Shown: positions 1 through 6,049 of the stretch, piece after piece
Numbering within the stretch: position 1 is the stretch's first letter
How the letters are laid out: the number at the start of each line of letters is the position of its first letter
Assembly (NCBI GenBank): GCA_946481135.1
Contig: CAMLMQ010000073.1
Span: 1 to 12,543, forward strand
Length of the DNA: 12,543 nt
Reading direction: 5' to 3'
DNA from: an uncultured Microbacteriaceae bacterium
GTDB lineage: Bacteria > Actinomycetota > Actinomycetes > Actinomycetales > Microbacteriaceae
The notes under the pieces: model-generated
What the model saw: only the letters and a program-made list of their open reading frames with translations
Told to the model about the DNA's origin: nothing
Database searches by the model: none
Program-made: the position numbers and the translations under genes

Positions 1-801
1 GACGACCCGGTGCGCGTCTTCGAGCGCTTCGCGACCCTCGACGGCATCTCGAAGGGACGGGGGGAGATCATCCTCGGCCGCGGCTCGTTCACCGAGTCGT
101 TCCCGCTCTTCGGCTACGCGCTCACCGACTACGAGCAGCTGTTCGAAGAGAAGCTCGACCTGCTGCATGCCCTCCTCGACGAGGGTCCGGTCACCTGGGA
201 GGGGCAGACGCGCGCCCCGCTGACGAACCAGCACGTGTACCCGAAGACCGAGTCGGGCCGCATCCGCGCCTGGGTCGGCGTCGGCGGCAGCCCCGAGTCG
301 GTCGTGCGCGCGGCGCGCTACAACCTCCCGCTCACGCTCGCGATCATCGGCGGCGCCCCCGCGCGGTTCGCGCCGTACGTCGACCTCTTCCACCGGGCGC
401 TCACCCAGCTCGGCAACCCCGACCTGCCCGTCGCGGTGCACTCGCCCGGCTTCATCGCCGACACCGACGAGGAGGCCGCCGACATCCTCTGGCCGCACCA
501 GAAGACGATGTTCGACCGCATCGGTCGCGAGCGCGGCTGGGGTCCGATGACGCGCGACCACTTCGACGAGGAGATCGCCCACGGCGCCCAGCACACCGGC
601 AGCCCCGAGACCGTCGCCCGCAAGATCGCCGACACCGTGCGCACCCTCGGCATCCAGCGCTTCGACCTCAAGTACTCGGCCGGAACGATCCCGCACGAGC
701 ACCTCATGCACGCGATCGAGCTCTACGGCCAGGTCGTCATCCCGCGCGTGCGCGAGCTGCTCGCCGAGGAGCCGGCCGAGGCGGTCGCCGCGCGCTCCTG
801 A
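1..801 (+). CDS. LLM-class flavin-dependent oxidoreductase, 5' end missing
   Basis: The reading frame is open from the first base (it reads DDPVRVFERF) and ends in TGA at 799-801, so the start lies upstream; 266 residues are visible. The stretch from about residue 19, with GRGEIILGRGSF, TESFPLFGY and then DYEQLFEEKLDLL, is characteristic of the bacterial luciferase-like monooxygenase superfamily, in particular the group of putative FMN oxidoreductases of about 340 residues. Roughly the first 70-80 residues would therefore be missing. Family members use reduced flavin to oxidise small organic substrates in the cytoplasm; no substrate can be named from the sequence. The C-terminal part carries the usual helical region with SPETVARKIADTV and a FDLKYSAG strand. 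The next gene begins 26 bp downstream but has its own -10 box, so co-transcription is possible but not required. Family assignment is firm; specific function is unknown. Confidence 0.85.
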   Translation, partial: DDPVRVFERFATLDGISKGRGEIILGRGSFTESFPLFGYALTDYEQLFEEKLDLLHALLDEGPVTWEGQTRAPLTNQHVYPKTESGRIRAWVGVGGSPESVVRAARYNLPLTLAIIGGAPARFAPYVDLFHRALTQLGNPDLPVAVHSPGFIADTDEEAADILWPHQKTMFDRIGRERGWGPMTRDHFDEEIAHGAQHTGSPETVARKIADTVRTLGIQRFDLKYSAGTIPHEHLMHAIELYGQVVIPRVRELLAEEPAEAVAARS

Positions 802-814
802 ACCGGCGCGCTCC

Positions 815-820
815 TAGACT
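815..820 (+). promoter_or_regulatory. -10 box TAGACT of a leaderless promoter
   Basis: TAGACT fits the actinobacterial TAnnnT consensus and ends seven bases before the GTG at 828. That spacing puts transcription start on or next to the start codon, so the mRNA should be leaderless. No purine-rich ribosome binding site lies before the GTG, and no convincing -35 box is visible. The site supports the choice of start for the following hydrolase. Confidence 0.65.
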
Positions 821-827
821 CAGGCCC

Positions 828-1706
828 GTGCCCGACGCCGCCCCCCGCCCCGCGCGCCCGAGCCGGTTCGAGGGGCTGCGGATGCGGCTCGGTCTCGGGA
901 TGCGCGGTCCCGCGGGCGAGGATGCGCACCGCGTGCGCCGCGTGCGCGGCGCCGTGTACTACACGAGCCGCCAGGAGCACGACCGCCTGACGATCTACGT
1001 CGAGCGCTTCCCGGGGTCGGGTGCCCCCGGAGAGCCGACCTACGTGCTCGTGCACGGCATCGGGGTGTCGTCGCGGTACTACCGCCCCCTCGCGGCGGAG
1101 CTCGCGCGGTCGGGACGCGTCTTCCTCGTCGACCTGCCCGGCTACGGCGCGGCACCCGATCCGCGCCGAGACGTGGGCATCGCCGACCACGCGGAGGTGC
1201 TCGCCGGGTTCCTACGACGACTCGACGTGCCCGATCCCGTGATCGTGGGTCACTCGTGGGGCGCGCAGGTCGTGTCGATGCTCGCGCGCCGTCACCCCGA
1301 GGTGCCCCGCACGGTCGTGCTGCTCTCGCCCACGCTCGAGCCGTCCGCACGCACGGCCTGGCGGGCCGTCGGGCGCCTGCTGCACGACGCCTTCCGGGAG
1401 CCTCCGCGGGTCTTCTGGATCGCGGTGACCGACTACCTCGTGCGATGCGGGCTGCGCTACCTGCTCCGGCAGATGCCGCACCTGCTCGACGACCGCCCGG
1501 AAGACCGGGTCGGCGAGCATCGCGCGCACACGCTCGTCGTGAACGGCGACCGCGACCCGATCGTCTCCTCCGAGTGGGCTCGCCGACTCGCGGACGCGCA
1601 TCCCGACGCCGAGTTCCGCGAGGTCCGTGGGCCGCACGTCATCATGCACACGCAACCCGCGACGATCGCCCAGCACATCACGCGCTTCGTGGCGCAGAGT
1701 GGATGA
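828..1706 (+). CDS. alpha/beta-fold hydrolase
   Basis: This 292-residue protein has the complete layout of a serine alpha/beta hydrolase. A beta strand leads to the oxyanion-hole motif HGIG (residues 76-79), the nucleophile elbow is GHSWG with Ser143, the acid is probably Asp243 in NGDRDP, and the base is probably His270 in RGPHV. The first 40 residues are rich in Arg and Pro and look disordered. A cap region with hydrophobic helices lies at about 180-220. There is no signal peptide, so it should act in the cytoplasm on an ester, amide, epoxide or similar bond; the substrate cannot be deduced. The GTG start is chosen because a -10 box sits seven bases upstream. Its stop overlaps the start region of the next hydrolase, which suggests one operon and coupled translation. 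Confidence 0.88.
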   Translation: MPDAAPRPARPSRFEGLRMRLGLGMRGPAGEDAHRVRRVRGAVYYTSRQEHDRLTIYVERFPGSGAPGEPTYVLVHGIGVSSRYYRPLAAELARSGRVFLVDLPGYGAAPDPRRDVGIADHAEVLAGFLRRLDVPDPVIVGHSWGAQVVSMLARRHPEVPRTVVLLSPTLEPSARTAWRAVGRLLHDAFREPPRVFWIAVTDYLVRCGLRYLLRQMPHLLDDRPEDRVGEHRAHTLVVNGDRDPIVSSEWARRLADAHPDAEFREVRGPHVIMHTQPATIAQHITRFVAQSG

Positions 1707-2370
1707 CGTGGAGCTTCGTCGGCACGCCCGGCACCTGCTGGGCGACTACCCGAATGCCCTGCGCATGCGCGGGCTCGGCCTCGCCCGCCCGGTCCCCCCG
1801 CGGTATGCCGCGGGTGCGAGCCGCCCGGTCGTCCTCGTGCCCGGAGTCTACGAGCGCTGGCACTTCCTCCGACCCTTCGCCGACCGCCTCGCCGACGCCG
1901 GCCACCCCGTGCACGTGCTGCCCGAACTCGGCGTCAACGCGCGCGCGATCCCGGCCACGGCGGCGCGCGTGCTCGCCGCACTCGAGCGGCTCGACCTGCG
2001 CGATGTCGCGCTCGTCGCGCACAGCAAGGGGGGACTCATCGGCAAGGCCGCGATGCTCGAGGATGCCGACGCCCGCATCGACCGGCTCGTCGCCGTCGCG
2101 ACGCCGTTCGCGGGATCACGGATGGCCGACCTCACCCTCGTGCCGGCGCTGCGCGCCTTCCGACCGCGGCACCCCGTGATCCGACGGCTCGTGTCGGAGC
2201 GCGAGGTGAACACGCGCATCACGTCAATCTACCCGGCGTTCGATCCGCACATCCCCGAGGGCAGCGCGCTCGAGGGAGCGACGAACGTGCGGCTCGACGT
2301 CGTCGGGCACTTCCGGGTGCTGGAGGACCCGGCGGCCATCGAGGCCGTGCTCGCCGCCATCGAGGCCTAA
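1699..2370 (+). CDS. lipase/esterase-like alpha/beta hydrolase
   Basis: A 223-residue protein if the GTG at 1699 is used. GTG at 1708 would give 220 residues, and neither has a good ribosome binding site. The 1699 start overlaps the upstream stop (GTGGATGA), as expected for translational coupling. The fold resembles short lipases and acetyltransferase-type esterases: strand VVLVPGVYERW (44-54) forms the oxyanion region, the nucleophile is Ser109 in AHSKGG, the acid is probably Asp182 in AFDPHIPEG, and the base is probably His204 in VGHFRVL. The HSKGG elbow and the 'VYERWHFLRPFADRLADAGHPVH' style N-terminal half (in outline) are typical of lipase-like hydrolases that act on unknown esters. No signal peptide or membrane helix is seen. 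The stop codon overlaps that of the convergent prenyltransferase gene. Family is secure, substrate unknown. Confidence 0.82.
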   Translation: MDDVELRRHARHLLGDYPNALRMRGLGLARPVPPRYAAGASRPVVLVPGVYERWHFLRPFADRLADAGHPVHVLPELGVNARAIPATAARVLAALERLDLRDVALVAHSKGGLIGKAAMLEDADARIDRLVAVATPFAGSRMADLTLVPALRAFRPRHPVIRRLVSEREVNTRITSIYPAFDPHIPEGSALEGATNVRLDVVGHFRVLEDPAAIEAVLAAIEA

Positions 2371-3191
2371 CCGCCCGCCGCGAGGGCGGGGCCGGCGACG
2401 ACGAGCAGGGCGACGTCGACGAGCGCGGCGACGATCACGAGCCGGAAGGCCCAGCGGCTGCCGCGCAGGCCGAGCACGACGGCTGCGGCGGAGGCCGCGA
2501 GCGACAGGCCGAGGCCGACGATCGCGAGGGGCGTGAGGCCGAGTCCCGCGGCGAGGGCACCCGCCGCGCCTGCGAGGGCGGCACCGGCGAGCACGGTCGA
2601 GACGCGGGGTCCGAGGCGGTGCGGCAGGCCGCGCACCCCGGTCGCGGCGTCGTCGTCGAGGTCGGGCAGCACGTTCGCGACGTGCGCGGCGACGCCGAGG
2701 AGGGCGCCCGCGACGACGGCCCACCACGCCGGTGCCGCCGGGTGCGGGAGGGCCGTCGTCGCGAGGGCGGGCAGAAGCCCGAAGCTCACGACGTAGGGCA
2801 GCGGCGAGAGCATCCCGTGCTTGAGGCGCACGTTGTAGGCCCAGCCGCCCGCGAGCGCGACGGCGTGCACGACGGCGAACCACCCACCGAGCAGCGGCGA
2901 GAGGGCGAGCGCGCCGACGGCGGTGACGAGCGCGGCCGTCCGCACCGCGCCGACCGAGATCTCACCCCGCGCGACGGGTTTGTCGCGCCGGCCCGCCGCA
3001 CGGTCACGGTCGGCGTCGAGCCAGTCGTTGGAGAACCCGACCGAGAGCTGGTTGAGCGCGAGGACGGCGCCGAGCAGCAGCAGTCTCCCGAGGTCGAGGC
3101 CCACGGCGAGACCGAGCAGCACGACGATCACCGTCACCCCGGCCGCGGGCACCGGGTGGCTCGACCCGAGCAGCGAAGCCGTCGTGCGCAT
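2367..3191 (-). CDS. UbiA-family prenyltransferase
   Basis: This 274-residue, strongly hydrophobic protein should have eight or nine membrane helices. It contains both Asp-rich motifs of the UbiA superfamily, which bind Mg2+ and the prenyl diphosphate. The first is NDWLDADRD at residues 55-63, followed by RRDKPVARG. The second is LPDLDDD at 176-181, followed by GVRGLPHRLG. UbiA enzymes transfer an isoprenoid chain to an aromatic or other acceptor in the membrane, for example in quinone, haem or lipid biosynthesis. The acceptor cannot be read from the sequence, and no menaquinone or carotenoid genes lie beside it. It starts at ATG 3191, six bases after a TACGCT box, with no Shine-Dalgarno sequence, so the mRNA is probably leaderless. 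It diverges from the hexosaminidase gene and converges on the second hydrolase, whose stop it overlaps. Confidence 0.85.
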   Translation of the reverse strand: MRTTASLLGSSHPVPAAGVTVIVVLLGLAVGLDLGRLLLLGAVLALNQLSVGFSNDWLDADRDRAAGRRDKPVARGEISVGAVRTAALVTAVGALALSPLLGGWFAVVHAVALAGGWAYNVRLKHGMLSPLPYVVSFGLLPALATTALPHPAAPAWWAVVAGALLGVAAHVANVLPDLDDDAATGVRGLPHRLGPRVSTVLAGAALAGAAGALAAGLGLTPLAIVGLGLSLAASAAAVVLGLRGSRWAFRLVIVAALVDVALLVVAGPALAAGG

Positions 3192-3197
3192 CGCCTC

Positions 3198-3203
3198 AGC
3201 GTA
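3198..3203 (-). promoter_or_regulatory. -10 box TACGCT of a leaderless promoter (prenyltransferase)
   Basis: Read on the minus strand, TACGCT ends six bases before the ATG at 3191, so transcription should begin at the start codon. It is back to back with the plus-strand box at 3215-3220, with only 11 bp between the two hexamers. Confidence 0.55.
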
Positions 3204-3214
3204 CGGCCGTGGCC

Positions 3215-3220
3215 TAGCAT
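3215..3220 (+). promoter_or_regulatory. -10 box TAGCAT of a leaderless promoter (hexosaminidase)
   Basis: TAGCAT fits TAnnnT and ends six bases before the ATG at 3227. There is no ribosome binding site. Together with the minus-strand box at 3198-3203 it makes a compact divergent promoter filling the 35 bp gap. Confidence 0.65.
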
Positions 3221-3226
3221 CCCGTC

Positions 3227-4408
3227 ATGGCCCGACGTCGTGTGCTCGCCGCGGGGGCCGTCCTCGCCGGGCTCATGCTCGTCGGCTGCACGGCCCCGCC
3301 GCCGGCCCCGCGCGAGCCCCCGCGGCCGTGGGCCGAGGTCGAGGAGGCGGCGGTCGATCCTCTCGACACGTACGTCGGCGCGCGGCTGGAGGCGATGACG
3401 CTCGAGCAGCGCATCGCGAGCCTCGTGATGGTGCACGTCGCGGGCTACGACGCCGGCCCGATCCGCGCGACGATCGACGCCACGGGCGTCGCCGGGGTGA
3501 TCTTCATGGGCGACAACGTCGCCTCCGCCGAGCAGCTCGCGGCCGTCTCGGCGGACCTCAGCGCCGACCCCGGGCTGCCGGCGATCACCGCGATCGACCA
3601 GGAGGGCGGCGTCGTGCGGCGGCTTCCCGACACCGGCCCCGGCGCCCTCGCCCTGCGGAGCCAGGACCCGGCGGCGACCGAGGCGGCTTTCCGCGACCGC
3701 GCCGCCCTCGTCGCCTCCGCCGGAGTCGACATCAATTTCGGCGTCGTGGCCGACGTCACCGCCGACCGCCGGTCGTTCATCTATGCGCGCACGCTCGGCG
3801 ACGACGCCGGATCGGCGGCCGCCCGGGTCGCCGCCGCCGTGACCGGGGAGCGCGACACCGTGGCCTCGACGCTCAAGCACTTCCCCGGCCACGGATCGGT
3901 CGCCGGGGACTCGCACGTGAGCGTGCCGACGACGGCGATGTCGCTCGACGAGTGGCGCGCCACCCAGGCCCCGCCGTTCGCCGCCGGGATCGATGCGGGG
4001 GCCGAGCTCGTCATGCTCGGACACCTGCGCTACAGCGCCGTGGATGCCGCCCCCGCGTCGCTCTCGCCGGCCTGGGTCGCGCTGCTGCGCGACGAGCTCG
4101 GCTTCGAGGGTCTCATCGTCACCGACGACATGGTGATGCTGCAGAACTCCGGCGAGCCCGCCTACGCCGACCAGGCGGCGAACGCGGTCGCCGCCCTCGC
4201 CGCGGGGGTGACGCTGCTGCTCTACGTGGGTCCGGTGGATGTCGCGGCGGTCGTGGCGGCCGTCGTCGCCGCCGTCGACGCGGGCCGCATCCCGGTCGCG
4301 GCGATCGACGACGCGGCGCGACGACTGCTGGAGTTCCGGCGGGAGCTGTCGGGCCGGGAGGGTCCGTACCTGCACTGCGGCGACGTGTGCCGCACCCTCG
4401 CGAGCTGA
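3227..4408 (+). CDS. beta-N-acetylhexosaminidase lipoprotein (glycoside hydrolase family 3, NagZ-like)
   Basis: A 393-residue exported enzyme. The N-terminus is a lipoprotein signal: MARRR, a hydrophobic stretch, then the lipobox LVGC with the lipidated Cys21. A Pro-rich linker follows (about 22-36). The catalytic domain covers about 45-375 and has the NagZ-type family 3 signatures: FMGDNV (93-98), IDQEGGVVRR (123-132), KHFPGHG (217-223) followed by DSH (228-230), and TDDM with the probable nucleophile Asp300. The KHFPGHG...DSH loop with its Asp-His pair is known to mark N-acetylglucosaminidases of this family rather than beta-glucosidases. The C-terminal family 3 domain is absent, which is normal for NagZ-like enzymes. 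It probably removes terminal N-acetylglucosamine from peptidoglycan fragments or chitin-like sugars outside the membrane. The last 15 residues carry two cysteines (384, 388) that could form a disulphide. The ATG start is set by a -10 box six bases upstream. Confidence 0.9.
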   Translation: MARRRVLAAGAVLAGLMLVGCTAPPPAPREPPRPWAEVEEAAVDPLDTYVGARLEAMTLEQRIASLVMVHVAGYDAGPIRATIDATGVAGVIFMGDNVASAEQLAAVSADLSADPGLPAITAIDQEGGVVRRLPDTGPGALALRSQDPAATEAAFRDRAALVASAGVDINFGVVADVTADRRSFIYARTLGDDAGSAAARVAAAVTGERDTVASTLKHFPGHGSVAGDSHVSVPTTAMSLDEWRATQAPPFAAGIDAGAELVMLGHLRYSAVDAAPASLSPAWVALLRDELGFEGLIVTDDMVMLQNSGEPAYADQAANAVAALAAGVTLLLYVGPVDVAAVVAAVVAAVDAGRIPVAAIDDAARRLLEFRRELSGREGPYLHCGDVCRTLAS

Positions 4409-4420
4409 CCCACGGGTCAG
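4405..4420. terminator. inverted repeat containing both convergent stop codons
   Basis: CTGACCCACGGGTCAG has 7-base arms CTGACCC (4405-4411) and GGGTCAG (4414-4420) around a 2-base centre. As RNA it would fold with a 6 bp stem and 4-base loop. The hexosaminidase stop (TGA, 4406-4408) lies in one arm and the stop of the minus-strand glycosylase-like gene (TCA, 4417-4419) in the other. There is no U-run, so a role as bidirectional terminator is only a possibility. Confidence 0.4.
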
Positions 4421-5493
4421 GTGATCTCGAGCAGCGGGAGACCGAGATACGTCGCATAGCGCTCGGCCGCCGCAGCCACGCCGCGCCGCGCGCGGGCGGA
4501 CAGCACGTCGAACGGGGCGAGCTCGATCCGCACCCCGCCGGCGGTCACCGTGCGGCGCCAGGTGCCGGCGACACGGCCGCCGACGACGATCGTCGCGAGG
4601 AACATGCCGTTGCCCCCGGGAACGACGTCGGAGAGCGGCCGACCGTCGAGCGCAGCCGAACGATCGGAGTAGCCGAGCAGGTACTCGTCGAACCCCGGGA
4701 GGAGGTGCACGCCGTCGGCGGCGTCGGCAAGCCCCGGGCTCATGAGATAGGTGGTGCCCCCGACCTCGAAGGTCTCGAACTCCGCCGCGACGTCGGCGAG
4801 ACCGGCTCGCACGTCGGTGAGGGTGAGTCCCGACCACCACGCGAGGTCGCGGTCGGTGGCCGGGCCGCGTGCCGCGAGGTAGCGCCGCGCGAGTTCGCGC
4901 AGGGCGGCGTCACGATCCAGGCGACGCGGATGGGGCGCGATGTCGTCGAGCAGCGCCCAGGTGTCCTTGCCACTTGCGAGCACCGCGACGCCGCGCTGCG
5001 CGAGGCGCACGAGCAGGTGGGCGCCGCGCTGACCGCTCACGTCGAGACCCTCCTCTTCGAGGGCCGCGAGCACGTCCCGTCGGGGGAGTCGGCGGCCGCC
5101 CGCGAGACGCTCGCGGACGATGCGCTCCGCCGTGTCGAAGTCGCGAGCCTCGAGTCCGAGCTGGCGGTGACGCGTCGCGGTGGCCCGCAGCTCCCGGTCG
5201 GCGGTGAGCGACAGCATCCAGCCGAGTTCGTGCGGCTCGACGACGTGCAGGGTCGACCGGACCGGCCACGAGCGCACGAGCTCCGCCGCGCGGATCGACG
5301 ACTCGACGGTCGCGAGCGTCGCGCCCGAGCGGAGTCCGATCGACCACAGGACGCCCGCGAAGTCCTGGCCCTGCAGGGCGAGCAGTGCGCGCACCGCGTC
5401 GACGGGTGACGCGGCACCCGGATCGGCGATCCCGAGGGCGGCGAGGCGCAGGGCCGTGAGCCGGCGCCGATCGGCGGCGAGGGCGGGGGTCAC
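4417..5493 (-). CDS. winged-helix protein of the HTH_42 / AlkZ-like DNA glycosylase superfamily
   Basis: This 358-residue cytoplasmic protein matches the HTH_42 superfamily throughout: an N-terminal helical region with ALLALQGQDFAGVLWSIGLR (in outline, residues 36-55), SWPVRSTLHVV (75-85), winged-helix repeats in the middle, and the characteristic LLPGFDEYLLGYSDR near 260-275. The superfamily includes AlkZ, a DNA glycosylase that unhooks crosslinks and gives self-resistance to azinomycin, and the E. coli crosslink-repair enzyme YcaQ. AlkZ-type members carry a catalytic Gln-x-Gln; here Q41-G-Q43 is in the expected place, so glycosylase activity on alkylated or crosslinked DNA is plausible. No toxin biosynthesis genes are nearby, so a housekeeping repair role would be more likely than self-resistance. 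The start is GTG at 5493, six bases after AATACT, again without a ribosome binding site. It converges on the hexosaminidase gene. Confidence 0.82.
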   Translation of the reverse strand: MTPALAADRRRLTALRLAALGIADPGAASPVDAVRALLALQGQDFAGVLWSIGLRSGATLATVESSIRAAELVRSWPVRSTLHVVEPHELGWMLSLTADRELRATATRHRQLGLEARDFDTAERIVRERLAGGRRLPRRDVLAALEEEGLDVSGQRGAHLLVRLAQRGVAVLASGKDTWALLDDIAPHPRRLDRDAALRELARRYLAARGPATDRDLAWWSGLTLTDVRAGLADVAAEFETFEVGGTTYLMSPGLADAADGVHLLPGFDEYLLGYSDRSAALDGRPLSDVVPGGNGMFLATIVVGGRVAGTWRRTVTAGGVRIELAPFDVLSARARRGVAAAAERYATYLGLPLLEIT

Positions 5494-5499
5494 CCGATC

Positions 5500-5505
5500 A
5501 GTATT
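5500..5505 (-). promoter_or_regulatory. possible -10 box AATACT of a leaderless promoter
   Basis: On the minus strand AATACT matches TATAAT at four of six bases and ends exactly six bases before the GTG at 5493. The spacing is the same as at other genes in this window, and no Shine-Dalgarno sequence is present. Confidence 0.4.
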
Positions 5506-5545
5506 GCGCCGCGCACCGACGCCCGGGCGTGACGGGGGAGTGAGA

Positions 5546-5863
5546 TCAGTCGAGCGGGAGGGTCGGCAGCTGCAGTTCGTCGTCGCCCGAGGTGACGAGG
5601 ATCGTCGGGCCCGAGGGCTCCGGGGCGGCCTGCGCCGACGAGGGCGAGACGGCGAGCACGCCGCCGACGGCGATCGACACGACGCCGAGCCCGAGGCCGA
5701 CCGTCGCGAGACCGCGCACGACGGTGAGTCGCGCCGAGCGGTGCATGCCGAAGACCATCATCGCGAGTGCGACGAGGGCGGTCACGCCGGCCGCGACGAT
5801 GACGGCGGCGAAGAGACCGGAGTCGGGGGCGGGGAGCGCGGCGGCGTCGAGCGCGACGAACAT
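5546..5863 (-). CDS. small two-helix membrane protein, unknown function
   Basis: I do not recognise this 105-residue protein. It has two predicted membrane helices, about residues 17-39 and 50-72, joined by a short basic loop (HRSAR), which puts the loop in the cytoplasm. A tail of about 33 residues outside ends in DDELQLPTLPLD. Helix two is followed by SSAQAA, which resembles a signal-peptidase site. ATG at 5863 is preferred because GAGAGGAA lies eight bases upstream. The frame stays open back to ATG 6004, which would add 47 Pro- and Arg-rich residues and sits five bases after a TACCTT box, so a 152-residue leaderless version cannot be excluded. It lies 52 bp before the start region of the glycosylase-like gene, which has its own promoter-like box. 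Confidence 0.65.
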   Translation of the reverse strand: MFVALDAAALPAPDSGLFAAVIVAAGVTALVALAMMVFGMHRSARLTVVRGLATVGLGLGVVSIAVGGVLAVSPSSAQAAPEPSGPTILVTSGDDELQLPTLPLD

Positions 5864-5871
5864 GCGTGCTG

Positions 5872-5879
5872 TTCCTCTC
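5872..5879 (-). promoter_or_regulatory. ribosome binding site GAGAGGAA
   Basis: This purine-rich sequence is eight bases before the ATG at 5863 and is the main reason to prefer that start over the in-frame ATG at 6004. Confidence 0.6.
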
Positions 5880-5901
5880 GGGGGATAGGAACCGCGGGTC
5901 T

Positions 5902-5965
5902 GGGGGACCTGACCGGCCGGGGGAGGCTGGATGCGGGGAGTGCCTGGAGGGGGGTGGGGCGGGGG
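5902..5965 (+). other. G-run cluster, potential G-quadruplex
   Basis: Plus-strand runs of G occur at 5902-5906, 5919-5923, 5935-5938, 5949-5954, 5956-5959 and 5961-5965. The last three are separated by single bases. Four runs of at least four G within 31 bases (5935-5965) could fold as a quadruplex with one long loop. It lies on the template strand of the leader of the small membrane protein gene. Confidence 0.4.
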
Positions 5966-5972
5966 TGATCGG

Positions 5973-5996
5973 CGTGTCCGCACAATGGAGGACACG
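5973..5996. repeat. inverted repeat CGTGTCC-N10-GGACACG
   Basis: The 7-base arms at 5973-5979 and 5990-5996 are perfect complements around a 10-base spacer, placed just downstream of the presumed transcription start of the small membrane protein gene. It could be an operator for a dimeric regulator or a hairpin at the 5' end of the leader. Confidence 0.5.
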
Positions 5997-6009
5997 GCGA
6001 CCATCTCCG

Positions 6010-6015
6010 AAGGTA
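6010..6015 (-). promoter_or_regulatory. possible -10 box TACCTT
   Basis: The only good TAnnnT hexamer found in the minus-strand gap upstream of the small membrane protein gene. It ends five bases before ATG 6004 and 146 bases before the preferred ATG at 5863, so it would produce a long leader. Confidence 0.4.
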
Positions 6016-6049
6016 GCGCCCGGCGCCGAGGACGGTCAAGAACGCATCG

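Larger units (their letters stand above)
5864..6009 (-). promoter_or_regulatory. C-rich 5' leader of the small membrane protein gene
   Basis: If transcription starts just after the TACCTT box, the mRNA has a leader of about 140 bases that is strikingly rich in C runs. Near its 5' end it could form a stem of CGTGTCC and GGACACG. Near its 3' end lies the ribosome binding site GAGAGGAA. It matches no riboswitch I can recognise. The plus strand is correspondingly G-rich. Confidence 0.4.

Noticed and set aside
3134..4840. 568-codon minus-strand open frame across the hexosaminidase gene
   Set aside because: It is Arg- and Gly-rich, runs through two real genes and matches no family. The plus-strand hexosaminidase has clear catalytic motifs.
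2923..5409. 828-codon plus-strand open frame
   Set aside because: It crosses three genes, is dominated by Arg/Ala/Gly repeats, and has no domain or start signal; it is a GC artefact.
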